In this document: one piece after another, positions 1-6,937 of the stretch | How the letters are laid out: each line of letters starts with the position of its first letter | Position numbering within the stretch: position 1 is the stretch's first letter | DNA from: Lachnospiraceae bacterium | GTDB taxonomy: Bacteria; Bacillota; Clostridia; Lachnospirales; Lachnospiraceae | DNA: 10,408 nucleotides | Assembly: GCA_900770345.1 (NCBI GenBank) | Contig: CAAGKF010000242.1 | Coordinates: 1 to 10,408 of the forward strand | Reading direction: 5' to 3' | The notes under the pieces: model-generated | The model's input: the letters and a program-made list of their open reading frames with translations, nothing else | Told to the model about the DNA's origin: nothing | Database searches by the model: none | Translations under genes and position numbers: made by a program

Positions 1-1
1 G

Positions 2-181
2 TGCGGAATCAGCGGAGCGATCCAGCATGTGGCAGGAATGCAGAACGCGGGACTGATTGTGGCGATCAACACGAATGAGAACGCCCCGATCTTTGACATA
101 GCGGATATCGGAATCGTGGGAGACCTGTACAAGGTGATCCCGGCGATCATGGAAGAGATGGACAAGGCGCCGGAGAAATAA
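2..181 (+). CDS. etfA: Electron transfer flavoprotein alpha subunit, C-terminal part (cut by window start)
   Basis: Only the last 59 codons are present, and the gene begins before the window. EtfA pairs with EtfB and carries FAD. It passes electrons between acyl-CoA dehydrogenases or other flavoenzymes and their partners in the cytoplasm. The visible part is the FAD-binding C-terminal domain: SGAIQHVAGM, then AINTNENAPIFDIAD and IGIVGDLYKVIP are the family's conserved signatures, and the protein ends in a short charged tail (MDKAPEK). The stop TAA at 179-181 is followed about 40 nt later by an intrinsic terminator, so etfA is probably the last gene of its operon (in Clostridia usually with etfB and an acyl-CoA dehydrogenase). 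The identity is clear from the motifs. Whether the system is of the bifurcating type cannot be told from this fragment. Confidence 0.93.
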   Translation, partial: CGISGAIQHVAGMQNAGLIVAINTNENAPIFDIADIGIVGDLYKVIPAIMEEMDKAPEK

Positions 182-220
182 GGCAGCAGTTCATAAAGAG
201 GAAATATAAAAATTAGTCTT

Positions 221-256
221 AAAAGAGAGTTGGCAATGCTGCGGCTCTCTTTTTTA
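221..256 (+). terminator. Intrinsic terminator after etfA
   Basis: A 9-bp stem (AAAAGAGAG at 221-229 with CTCTCTTTT at 245-253) closes a ~15-nt loop and runs straight into a T-tract. It separates the etfA operon from the rml block. Confidence 0.85.
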
Positions 257-318
257 TTGGTGGATAAAGTTCATTCTTCCCGCATTTATTAATAATCTCG
301 AAATATTTATCAGTTTAT

Positions 319-347
319 TTGAAAAAATAAACATAGTATGATATAGT
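319..347 (+). promoter_or_regulatory. Sigma70-type promoter for the rml operon
   Basis: A -35 element TTGAAA (319-324), a 17-nt spacer and a -10 element TATAGT (342-347) lie in an A+T-rich stretch just after the etfA terminator. Transcription would start near 354, giving a leader of about 100 nt before rmlA. The position of the -10 also shows that the in-frame GTG at 346 cannot be the rmlA start. Confidence 0.7.
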
Positions 348-361
348 GGACAAAGAAAACA

Positions 362-440
362 GGCGTCTGCAGGAAAAGACGGGAATAAAACAGAAACAGA
401 GCAGGAAAAACAGAGAATCGCAGCAAGCAGTACAGACGCC
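362..440 (+). repeat. Inverted repeat in the rmlA leader, ending next to the ribosome binding site
   Basis: GGCGTCTG (362-369) and CAGACGCC (433-440) are perfect 8-nt complements 63 nt apart. The second arm ends one base before GCAGGAGG, the rmlA ribosome binding site region. The first arm can instead form a local 5-bp hairpin (CGTCT 364-368 with AGACG 377-381), so two mutually exclusive foldings exist. A regulatory role is inference. Confidence 0.4.
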
Positions 441-453
441 GCAGGAGGACAAC

Positions 454-1353
454 ATGAAAGGTATTATATTAGCCGGAGGAAGCGGTACACGTCTTTATCC
501 TCTGACCAAGGTGACATCGAAGCAGCTGCTTCCTATTTATGACAAGCCCATGATCTATTATCCCTTATCAGTGCTGATGAATGCGGGGATCCGGGATATA
601 CTGATCATTTCCACACCCGATGATACCCCCAGATTTGAAGCTCTTCTGGGAGACGGACATCAGTTTGGCATCAATTTAAGCTATGCTGTTCAGCCAAGTC
701 CCGACGGACTGGCCCAGGCCTTTATCATAGGCGCGGATTTCATAGGCGGTGATTCCGTCGCCATGGTGCTGGGAGATAATATCTTCCACGGACAGGGGCT
801 GACAAAGCGTCTGAAGGCTGCCGCTTCCAGAGAGAAGGGGGCTACGGTATTCGGCTATTATGTGGATGATCCCGAGCGTTTCGGCATCGTGGAATTTGAC
901 AAGGACGGAAAGGCCATCTCCATTGAAGAAAAGCCCAGGGTTCCGAAGTCAAATTACTGTGTGACCGGTCTGTATTTCTATGACAACCGGGTGGTGGAAT
1001 ACGCGAAGAACCTGAAGCCTTCTGCCAGAGGCGAGCTGGAGATCACTGATCTGAACCGCATTTATCTGGAGAACGGCGAGCTGGATGTGATCCTTCTGGG
1101 ACAGGGCTTTACCTGGCTGGATACGGGAACACATGAGTCTCTGGTGGAGGCCACTAATTTTGTAAAGACCGTGGAGACCCATCAGCACCGCAAGATCGCC
1201 TGTCTGGAGGAGATTGCGTATCTGCGCGGCTGGATCACCAGGGAGCAGGTGATGGAGACCTATGAGGTTCTGAAGAAAAATCAGTACGGCAAGTATTTAA
1301 AGGACGTTCTGGACGGAAAATATGTGGATAAGCTCCACAACAGGGAGTTTTAA
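454..1353 (+). CDS. rmlA: Glucose-1-phosphate thymidylyltransferase (RmlA)
   Basis: First enzyme of dTDP-L-rhamnose synthesis: glucose-1-phosphate + dTTP gives dTDP-glucose + PPi, in the cytoplasm. The 299-residue product has the usual family length. Visible motifs are the nucleotide-binding GGSGTRLYPLT (8-18), LPIYDKPMIYYPL (26-38), PDGLAQAF (83-90), the metal-binding region VLGDNIFHG (105-113, Asp108), ISIEEKP (155-161), GELEITDLN (193-201) and WLDTGTHESL (221-230). The start at ATG 454 is chosen because AGGAGG (443-448) lies 5 nt upstream and the protein then begins MKGIILAGG, as in the family. An in-frame GTG at 346 would add 36 lysine- and glutamine-rich residues and overlaps the -10 box. 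rmlB follows 32 nt downstream. Sequence alone cannot fully exclude use of the product for another dTDP-6-deoxysugar. Confidence 0.96.
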   Translation: MKGIILAGGSGTRLYPLTKVTSKQLLPIYDKPMIYYPLSVLMNAGIRDILIISTPDDTPRFEALLGDGHQFGINLSYAVQPSPDGLAQAFIIGADFIGGDSVAMVLGDNIFHGQGLTKRLKAAASREKGATVFGYYVDDPERFGIVEFDKDGKAISIEEKPRVPKSNYCVTGLYFYDNRVVEYAKNLKPSARGELEITDLNRIYLENGELDVILLGQGFTWLDTGTHESLVEATNFVKTVETHQHRKIACLEEIAYLRGWITREQVMETYEVLKKNQYGKYLKDVLDGKYVDKLHNREF

Positions 1354-1385
1354 AGGAACTCAGAAGAAATTTGGAGGAACATCAG

Positions 1386-2408
1386 ATGAAAATTATTGTA
1401 ACCGGCGGAGCCGGTTTTATCGGAAGCAATTTTGTACATCACATGGTAAACAAGTATCCGGATTATGAGATCATTAATCTGGATCTCCTTACCTATGCGG
1501 GAAATCTGGAAAATCTGAAGCCGGTTGAGGATAAGCCCAATTACCGTTTCGTAAAGGGCGACATCGCTGACAGAAAGTTTATCTTTGATCTGTTTGAAAA
1601 AGAAAAACCGGATGTGGTGGTAAATTTCGCGGCAGAGAGCCATGTGGACCGTTCTATTACGGATCCGGAGGCATTTGTCCGGACAAATGTAATGGGAACA
1701 ACCACTCTGCTGGATGCCTGCCGTACCTACGGTATTAAGCGTTATCATCAGGTATCTACAGATGAGGTTTACGGAGATCTCCCTCTGGACCGGCCGGACC
1801 TGTTCTTTACGGAGACCACTCCGCTGCACACCTCCAGCCCCTATTCATCCTCCAAGGCCAGTGCCGATCTGTTTGTACTGGCTTATCACAGGACCTACGG
1901 GCTGCCGGTGACTGTGTCCAGATGCTCCAATAACTACGGTCCCTATCACTTCCCGGAGAAGCTGATCCCGCTGATTATCAGCCGCGCTCTGGCTGATGAG
2001 GAGCTGCCTGTATACGGAACAGGGGAAAATGTCCGTGACTGGCTCCATGTATCCGATCACTGCCAGGCCATTGATCTGATCATCCATAAGGGGCGTGTGG
2101 GCGAGGTCTACAACATCGGCGGCCATAATGAGCGCACCAATCTGGAGGTTGTCAAGACGATCCTGAAGGCGCTTGACAAGCCGGAAAGTCTGATCCGTTT
2201 TGTGACAGACCGTCCCGGCCATGATATGCGTTATGCGATCGATCCAACCAAGATCGAGACAGAGCTTGGATGGAAGCCTCAGTACAATTTTGATACGGGC
2301 ATTGCCCAGACCATCCGGTGGTATCTGGATAACCAGGAATGGTGGAAAAATATTTTAAGCGGTGAGTACAGCAAATATTTTGACAAGATGTACGGAAACC
2401 GTTTATAA
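1386..2408 (+). CDS. rmlB: dTDP-glucose 4,6-dehydratase (RmlB)
   Basis: Second step of the pathway: dTDP-glucose is converted to dTDP-4-keto-6-deoxyglucose with a tightly bound NAD. The protein is a 340-residue extended short-chain dehydrogenase. Visible features are the Rossmann motif GGAGFIG (7-13), FAAESHVDRS (81-90), the dehydratase signature STDEVYG (124-130, with the active-site Asp126-Glu127 pair), the catalytic YSSSK (Tyr153, Lys157), NNYGPYHFPEKLIP (182-195) and RPGHDMRY (276-283). ATG 1386 is chosen because GGAGGA (1373-1378) lies 7 nt before it; a TTG at 1371 in frame would lie inside or before this site. The gene lies 32 nt after rmlA. In many Firmicutes rmlC sits between or beside these genes, but no room exists for it here. 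Confidence 0.97.
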   Translation: MKIIVTGGAGFIGSNFVHHMVNKYPDYEIINLDLLTYAGNLENLKPVEDKPNYRFVKGDIADRKFIFDLFEKEKPDVVVNFAAESHVDRSITDPEAFVRTNVMGTTTLLDACRTYGIKRYHQVSTDEVYGDLPLDRPDLFFTETTPLHTSSPYSSSKASADLFVLAYHRTYGLPVTVSRCSNNYGPYHFPEKLIPLIISRALADEELPVYGTGENVRDWLHVSDHCQAIDLIIHKGRVGEVYNIGGHNERTNLEVVKTILKALDKPESLIRFVTDRPGHDMRYAIDPTKIETELGWKPQYNFDTGIAQTIRWYLDNQEWWKNILSGEYSKYFDKMYGNRL

Positions 2409-2429
2409 ATAGAATGAAGTAAATCGGTG

Positions 2430-2476
2430 GCTGACGGGAGAAGCTGCTTCTTGCGGCATCCCTGTCAGCTTTTGTT
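2430..2476 (+). terminator. Hairpin with short T-run between rmlB and rmlD (partial terminator)
   Basis: GCTGAC-GGGA (2430-2439) pairs with TCCC-(T)-GTCAGC (2459-2469), a 10-bp stem with one bulged T, followed by TTTTGTTG. The loop contains a second small hairpin (GAAG/CTTC). The T-run is broken by G, so read-through into rmlD is likely. It may lower rmlD-glmM expression relative to rmlAB. No convincing promoter was found between it and rmlD. Confidence 0.5.
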
Positions 2477-2520
2477 GCTGTGTATATGCTTTTGCGTTAT
2501 ATGGAGGTATGAGATTGAAA

Positions 2521-3381
2521 ATGAGAGTTCTTGTAACAGGCGTAAAGGGCCAGTTGGGCTATGATGTGATGAATGAGCTGGCTGCCAGAGGTCTGGAAGG
2601 TATCGGCGTAGATGTGGATGAGATGGATATTACGGATGCCGCGGCCTGTGATCGTGTGATAAAAGAGGCAAAACCTGACGCAGTTATCCATTGTGCGGCA
2701 TATACTGCAGTAGATGCTGCTGAGGATAATCTGGAGCTGTGCCGCAGGGTTAATGCCGAAGGAACAAGGAACATTGCCAGGGTCTGCAAAGCTCTTGACA
2801 TCAAAATGATGTATATCAGCACAGATTATGTATTCAACGGTACGGGAGAACGTCCCTGGGAGCCGGATGATCACAGAGAGCCGTTGAATGTATACGGACT
2901 GACCAAGTACGAGGGTGAGATCGCGGTGGAGCAGAATCTGAAGAAGTATTTCATTGTCCGCATCGCCTGGGTATTCGGAATCAACGGAAAGAATTTTATC
3001 AAAACCATGCTGCGGATCGGAAAGGAAAGGGGAGCCGCCTCCGTGGTCAGCGACCAGATTGGCTCGCCTACTTATACGTATGATCTGGCAAGGCTTCTGG
3101 TGGATATGATACAGACGGAAAAATACGGACGCTATCATGCTACCAATGAAGGACTCTGCAGCTGGTATGAGTTTGCCTGTGAGATCTTCCGTCAGGCCGG
3201 TATGGATCAGGTGAAGGTTACTCCTGTAAGCTCCGGCGAGTTCCCGGTCAAGGCAAAGCGCCCGTGCAACAGCCGCATGAGCAAGGATAAGCTTACAGAC
3301 AACGGCTTTGAGAGACTGCCCTCATGGAAGGATGCTCTGGGACGTTATCTGAAGGCTCTGAAGGAAAACGGCACGCTGTAA
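2521..3381 (+). CDS. rmlD: dTDP-4-dehydrorhamnose reductase (RmlD)
   Basis: Last step of dTDP-L-rhamnose synthesis: NAD(P)H-dependent reduction of dTDP-4-keto-L-rhamnose. The product is about 286 residues, a normal length. Visible features are the cofactor-binding GVKGQLG (7-13), IHCAAYTAVDAAE (56-68), STDYVFNG (100-107), the catalytic YGLTK (Tyr125, Lys129), SDQIGSPT (177-184) and RPCNSRMS (247-254), all typical of RmlD. The start is ambiguous. GGAGG (2503-2507) is 1 nt from ATG 2509 (too close), 7 nt from TTG 2515 (good spacing, poorer codon) and 13 nt from ATG 2521. I choose ATG 2521 because the protein then begins MRVLVTG as family members do; TTG 2515 would add only two residues. The gene follows the rmlB hairpin and precedes glmM by 52 nt. 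Its substrate needs RmlC, which is not in this window. Confidence 0.93.
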   Translation: MRVLVTGVKGQLGYDVMNELAARGLEGIGVDVDEMDITDAAACDRVIKEAKPDAVIHCAAYTAVDAAEDNLELCRRVNAEGTRNIARVCKALDIKMMYISTDYVFNGTGERPWEPDDHREPLNVYGLTKYEGEIAVEQNLKKYFIVRIAWVFGINGKNFIKTMLRIGKERGAASVVSDQIGSPTYTYDLARLLVDMIQTEKYGRYHATNEGLCSWYEFACEIFRQAGMDQVKVTPVSSGEFPVKAKRPCNSRMSKDKLTDNGFERLPSWKDALGRYLKALKENGTL

Positions 3382-3433
3382 GGAAGATGTCTGCCTTAAA
3401 GTCTGCCTGAGAATCAGAAAGGAATTAATAAGG

Positions 3434-4786
3434 ATGGGTAAGTATTTTGGAACAGATGGTTTCCGCGGAGAGGCCAATGTGGATTTAACAGTGGAGCATG
3501 CCTTTAAGGTAGGACGCTTCCTGGGCTGGTACTATGGACAGAAAACGCCGGATCAGCGCTGCCGGGTCGTTATCGGCAAGGATACCAGGCGAAGCAGCTA
3601 TATGTTTGAGTATTCACTGGTGGCAGGACTGACTGCTTCCGGAGCAGATGTTTTTCTGCTTCATGTGACTACCACCCCCAGCGTGTCCTATGTGGTAAGA
3701 ACTGAGGGTTTTAACTGCGGTATTATGATTTCCGCCAGTCACAACCCCTACTATGACAACGGCATCAAGGTTATCAATGAGAAGGGGGAAAAGCTGGAGG
3801 AGTCCGTGATCCTGGAGATTGAGAAATATCTGGACGGCGGGATGGGTGAGATCCCTCTGGCGAAAAAGGATGCCATCGGACGGACTGTGGATTTTTCAGC
3901 AGGAAGAAACCGCTATATCGGCTATCTGATCTCTATCGCTACACGTTCCTTCAAAAATATGAAGGTGGCTCTGGACTGTGCCAACGGAAGCGCGTCCGCA
4001 ATTGCGAAAAATGTATTTGATGCTCTGGGAGCAGAGACTCATGTGATCAGCAACGAGCCAAACGGCCTGAATATCAACACGGACTGCGGCTCCACTCACA
4101 TTGGTCATCTGCAGAAGTTTGTGCTGGAGCAGAAGTGTGATGTGGGTTTTGCCTATGACGGTGACGCGGACCGCTGTATTGCAGTGGACGGAAGCGGCCA
4201 TGTAGTGGACGGCGATGTGATCATGTATATATGCGGAAAGTATATGAAGGAGCAGGGAAGCCTGTTCCACAATACAGTAGTTACGACAGTTATGTCCAAT
4301 TTCGGTCTTTACAAGGCATTTGACCGGGAAGGGATTTCCTATGAGAAGACAGCTGTAGGTGATAAATATGTCTATGAAAATATGGCGGCTACGGGCAACT
4401 GTCTGGGAGGCGAGCAGTCAGGCCATATTATTTTCAGCAAGCATGCCACTACCGGAGACGGTATCCTCACCTCTCTGAAGGTGATGGAGGTGATCCTGGA
4501 AAAGAAGCAGACGCTGGAGAAGCTGGCATCCGAGGTTGAGATCTATCCTCAGGTTCTTAAAAACGTCAGAGTGAAGGACAAAAAGGCTGCACAAGACGAT
4601 GCTGCCGTGCAGGCGGAAGTGAGAAAGGTAACGGAGGCGCTGGGAAGCGACGGCCGTATTCTGCTGCGTCAGTCCGGTACGGAGCCGGTAGTGCGCGTTA
4701 TGGTGGAAGCGTCAGATATGGAAACCTGCGAAAAGTATGTGGATCAGGTGATCGATGTAATGAAGGAGCAGGGACACTGTCTGTAA
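3434..4786 (+). CDS. glmM: Phosphoglucosamine mutase (GlmM)
   Basis: Converts glucosamine-6-phosphate to glucosamine-1-phosphate, the step that feeds UDP-GlcNAc for peptidoglycan and surface polymers. The 450-residue alpha-D-phosphohexomutase shows all four active-site segments: the N-terminal KYFGTDGFRGEAN (3-15), the phosphoserine loop ISASHNP with Ser102, the metal-binding DGDADR (242-247), the sugar-binding GGEQSGH (325-331), and the phosphate-binding RQSGTEPVVRVMVEA (412-426). The first, fourth and fifth match GlmM better than phosphoglucomutase/phosphomannomutase, and Ser102 falls where E. coli GlmM has its phosphoserine. RQSGTEP instead of RPSGTEP is a small variation. The ribosome binding site is weak to fair (AAAGGA near 3417-3422, about 11 nt upstream; AAGG touches the ATG). 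The gene is probably cotranscribed with rmlD. A minor phosphoglucomutase activity that supplies RmlA with glucose-1-phosphate is possible but speculative. Confidence 0.93.
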   Translation: MGKYFGTDGFRGEANVDLTVEHAFKVGRFLGWYYGQKTPDQRCRVVIGKDTRRSSYMFEYSLVAGLTASGADVFLLHVTTTPSVSYVVRTEGFNCGIMISASHNPYYDNGIKVINEKGEKLEESVILEIEKYLDGGMGEIPLAKKDAIGRTVDFSAGRNRYIGYLISIATRSFKNMKVALDCANGSASAIAKNVFDALGAETHVISNEPNGLNINTDCGSTHIGHLQKFVLEQKCDVGFAYDGDADRCIAVDGSGHVVDGDVIMYICGKYMKEQGSLFHNTVVTTVMSNFGLYKAFDREGISYEKTAVGDKYVYENMAATGNCLGGEQSGHIIFSKHATTGDGILTSLKVMEVILEKKQTLEKLASEVEIYPQVLKNVRVKDKKAAQDDAAVQAEVRKVTEALGSDGRILLRQSGTEPVVRVMVEASDMETCEKYVDQVIDVMKEQGHCL

Positions 4787-4847
4787 AGCTGAGGGATATC
4801 CGGGGATTCTCCCGGGGCCGGCTGACCGGAACGAAGGATGCTTCTGC

Positions 4848-4862
4848 ATGACCTGCGGTCAT
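4848..4862. repeat. Perfect 6-bp palindrome ATGACC-TGC-GGTCAT
   Basis: Two perfect 6-nt arms lie around a 3-nt centre, 62 nt after glmM and 44 nt before the leuA -35 box. There is no T-run, so it is not a standard terminator. It could be a protein-binding site upstream of the promoter or a 3'-end hairpin of the glmM transcript. No family is assigned. Confidence 0.35.
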
Positions 4863-4905
4863 ATAAGATATAACTATTCTGAATAAAGAAGTGAAATTCC
4901 ATTGC

Positions 4906-4934
4906 TTGCCAGGAATGACGTCTTGTGCTATAAT
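4906..4934 (+). promoter_or_regulatory. Strong sigma70-type promoter upstream of leuA
   Basis: TTGCCA (4906-4911), a 17-nt spacer and TATAAT (4929-4934) are visible, with an extended -10 TGC immediately before the hexamer. The expected start site is near 4941. This leaves a leader of nearly 300 nt before leuA, which contains a full intrinsic terminator at its beginning. Confidence 0.8.
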
Positions 4935-4962
4935 ATATGAACACTGTGGCGAAGTGGCCAGC

Positions 4963-4997
4963 AAAATCCCGGTGCCAGTCTGCTCCGGGATTTTTTT
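4963..4997 (+). terminator. Intrinsic terminator in the leuA leader (attenuator candidate)
   Basis: AAAATCCCGG (4963-4972) pairs with CCGGGATTTT (4985-4994) over 10 bp, with a 12-nt loop, and ends in seven Ts (4991-4997). It lies only about 22 nt after the predicted start site. RNAs from the 4906 promoter would therefore be ~57 nt long unless termination is relieved. It would also stop read-through from glmM. I see no clear anti-terminator pairing and no leader peptide. Confidence 0.85.
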
Positions 4998-5235
4998 GAA
5001 AAAGGCATTTGCCAGAGAAGCCGTCAGCCGGCAATCTGAGAGAAAAGGAATGATGTAAAGTGGGGCTGAATCAGTAAAAGTACTGCTGTTCATTGTCCGA
5101 CGTTATGGTGTTGTAGAGCGACTGCCCGGAAGGGCTTGAGGACAGTTGCGGATAAGAATCAAGGGATGAGACATAAACAGATGTATCATAAGCGAACACA
5201 ACCATAACGAATGAACAGAATGGAGGATTATTATT
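4998..5235 (+). other. Long leuA leader with several hairpins, no recognised riboswitch class
   Basis: This is the rest of the 449-nt region between glmM and leuA that holds no gene. Visible structures are TTGCC...GGCAA near 5012-5035, CAGTA-AAAG-TACTG (5072-5085), and a stronger element at 5118-5149. In the last, GCGACTG pairs with CAGTTGC (one G-U) and encloses a CCC-GGAA-GGG hairpin (5125-5134) with a GNRA-type loop and an 8-nt bulge. I looked for the T-box consensus (GGTGGNACCGCG) and for a leader peptide with a run of leucine codons and found neither. Only tiny ORFs occur, none with a well-placed ribosome binding site. A control role in leucine synthesis is inferred from position. Confidence 0.5.
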
Positions 5236-6903
5236 ATGTTAAACTATAAGAGATATAAGAGAGTGCCCGTTGTGAATTTCCCGGAGCGTACGTGGCCGGA
5301 TAAGGAGATCCAGAAGGCTCCCGTATGGTGCAGCGTGGATTTAAGAGACGGAAACCAGGCTCTGGTAGAACCCATGGTAGTGGAGGAGAAGGTAGAGATG
5401 TTCAACCTTCTTGTGAAGCTGGGCTTTAAGGAGATCGAGGTGGGATTCCCGGCGGCATCCCAGATCGAATATGATTTCCTTCGCACACTGGTAGAGCGCA
5501 AGCTGATCCCGGATGATGTGGAGGTTCAGGTTCTGGTGCAGTGCCGTGAGCATCTGATCAAGAGGACCTTTGAGGCATTAAAGGGCATCAAGAAAGCTAT
5601 TGTACATATTTACAATTCCACATCCACCCTTCAGAGAGATGTGGTTTTCCATAAGGATAAGGAAGAGATCAAGGATATCGCCATCGTGGGAACCAAGATG
5701 GTGCAGAGATACGCGGCTGACTGTGATACGAAGATTCGTCTGGAATATTCCCCCGAGAGCTTTACGGGAACAGAGCTGGATTTCGCTCTTGATATCTGTA
5801 CGGCTGTTCAGGAAACCTGGGGAGCGACGAAGGAGAATCCGATCATTATCAATCTGCCCTCTACCGTTGAGATGACCACTCCCAATGTATATGCGGATCA
5901 GATCGAGTGGATGAATACTCATTTCAAGAACAGAGAGAGTATTATCTTAAGTGTTCATCCTCACAATGACAGAGGCGAGGGCATCGCTGCTACAGAGCTT
6001 GCAATGCTGGCCGGTGCTGATCGTGTGGAAGGCACCCTGTTCGGAAACGGCGAGCGTACCGGCAACGTGGATATTCTGACGGTTGCTTACAATATGTTCT
6101 CCCAGGGTATTGATCCTGAGCTGAATATTGAAAATGTGCGTTCCATCGCTGAGGTATATGAGCGCTGCACCAAGATGCAGATCCCGCCAAGACATCCCTA
6201 TGCAGGAAAGCTGGTATTTACCGCGTTTTCCGGTTCTCATCAGGATGCCATCAACAAGGGTATGCACGCGCTTAAGGAGAGAAACGGCCAGTACTGGGAG
6301 GTTCCTTATCTTCCCATTGATCCTGCCGACATCGGCAGAGAGTATGAGCCGGTTGTGCGTATCAACAGCCAGTCCGGCAAGGGCGGTGTAGCATTTGTAA
6401 TGGATACCTTCTACGGCTTCAAGCTTCCGAAGGGTATGCACAAGGAGTTTGCGGATGTGATCCAGAAGATCTCCGAGCAGCAGGGTGAGGTTGCACCGGA
6501 GCAGATCATGGCCGAGTTCAAGAAGAATTATCTGGACCGCAAGGAACCCATGCACTTCCGCAAGTGCCGCATTACCGATACAGAGACGGGAGACGGCGAG
6601 TTTGCGACACTGGCGAAGGTTACCTATACGGATCACGGTATGGAGAAGACCTTCGAGGGAATCGGAAACGGACCGATCGACGCGGTTCAGAGAGGCATGG
6701 AGGATGCTCTCGGTATCCAGATCAAGGTACTGGATTATACCGAGCATGCTCTGGCATCCGGTTCCGGCGCACAGGCAGCTTCCTATATCCATCTGGTAGA
6801 TCAGGCCACCGGAAAGGCTACCTACGGTGTGGGCATCAGCTCCAACATTACCAGAGCCTCCATCCGCGGTATCTTCAGTGCGGTGAACCGTTTGTTCTAT
6901 TAA
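5236..6903 (+). CDS. leuA: 2-isopropylmalate synthase (LeuA, long fungal-like form)
   Basis: Committed step of leucine synthesis: 3-methyl-2-oxobutanoate + acetyl-CoA gives 2-isopropylmalate. The 555 residues match the longer LeuA subfamily shared with actinobacteria and fungi, rather than the ~510-residue enterobacterial form. The TIM-barrel catalytic domain comes first: DLRDGNQ (35-41) with the metal ligand and catalytic arginine, SVHPHNDRGEG (239-249) with the metal-binding His241 and His243, GTLFGNGERTGNVDI (266-280), FSGSHQDAI (331-339) and INSQSGKGG (376-384). The C-terminal leucine-binding regulatory domain (about 440-555) includes GIGNGPIDA (475-483). GGAGG (5222-5226) lies 9 nt before ATG 5236. 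The gene appears monocistronic, with its own promoter, long leader and terminator. Feedback inhibition by leucine is expected from the intact regulatory domain, and leader attenuation is suggested by the sequence upstream. Confidence 0.96.
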   Translation: MLNYKRYKRVPVVNFPERTWPDKEIQKAPVWCSVDLRDGNQALVEPMVVEEKVEMFNLLVKLGFKEIEVGFPAASQIEYDFLRTLVERKLIPDDVEVQVLVQCREHLIKRTFEALKGIKKAIVHIYNSTSTLQRDVVFHKDKEEIKDIAIVGTKMVQRYAADCDTKIRLEYSPESFTGTELDFALDICTAVQETWGATKENPIIINLPSTVEMTTPNVYADQIEWMNTHFKNRESIILSVHPHNDRGEGIAATELAMLAGADRVEGTLFGNGERTGNVDILTVAYNMFSQGIDPELNIENVRSIAEVYERCTKMQIPPRHPYAGKLVFTAFSGSHQDAINKGMHALKERNGQYWEVPYLPIDPADIGREYEPVVRINSQSGKGGVAFVMDTFYGFKLPKGMHKEFADVIQKISEQQGEVAPEQIMAEFKKNYLDRKEPMHFRKCRITDTETGDGEFATLAKVTYTDHGMEKTFEGIGNGPIDAVQRGMEDALGIQIKVLDYTEHALASGSGAQAASYIHLVDQATGKATYGVGISSNITRASIRGIFSAVNRLFY

Positions 6904-6937
6904 AGGAAAGTGGCTGTGAAAAAAGTCCTATGAAAAA

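Noticed and set aside
346..453. N-terminal extension of rmlA from a GTG at 346
   Set aside because: The GTG lies inside the -10 box (342-347), has no ribosome binding site, and would add 36 Lys/Gln-rich residues absent from the family. AGGAGG 5 nt before ATG 454 fits better.
1371..1385. TTG 1371 as the rmlB start
   Set aside because: The TTG overlaps the start of the GGAGGA site that serves ATG 1386, and the added residues precede the Rossmann motif without matching the family.
4937..4999. 20-residue leader peptide reading ATG 4937 to TGA 4999
   Set aside because: It begins before the predicted start site, has no ribosome binding site, contains no leucine codons and runs through the terminator hairpin, so it is probably chance.
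5105..5116. Mini-ORF Met-Val-Leu-stop in the leuA leader
   Set aside because: The branched-chain codons are tempting, but there is no ribosome binding site and a 3-codon frame is expected by chance.
4941..5235. T-box or ppGpp/ykkC-type riboswitch before leuA
   Set aside because: No T-box GGTGGNACCGCG box with specifier arrangement and no recognisable ykkC core was found by eye. A covariance-model scan would be decisive.
5947..6792. 281-codon open frame on the minus strand inside leuA
   Set aside because: It is a shadow of the well-conserved leuA frame, with no ribosome binding site or family motif. The same holds for the minus-strand frames inside rmlA, rmlB, rmlD, glmM and rhuM.
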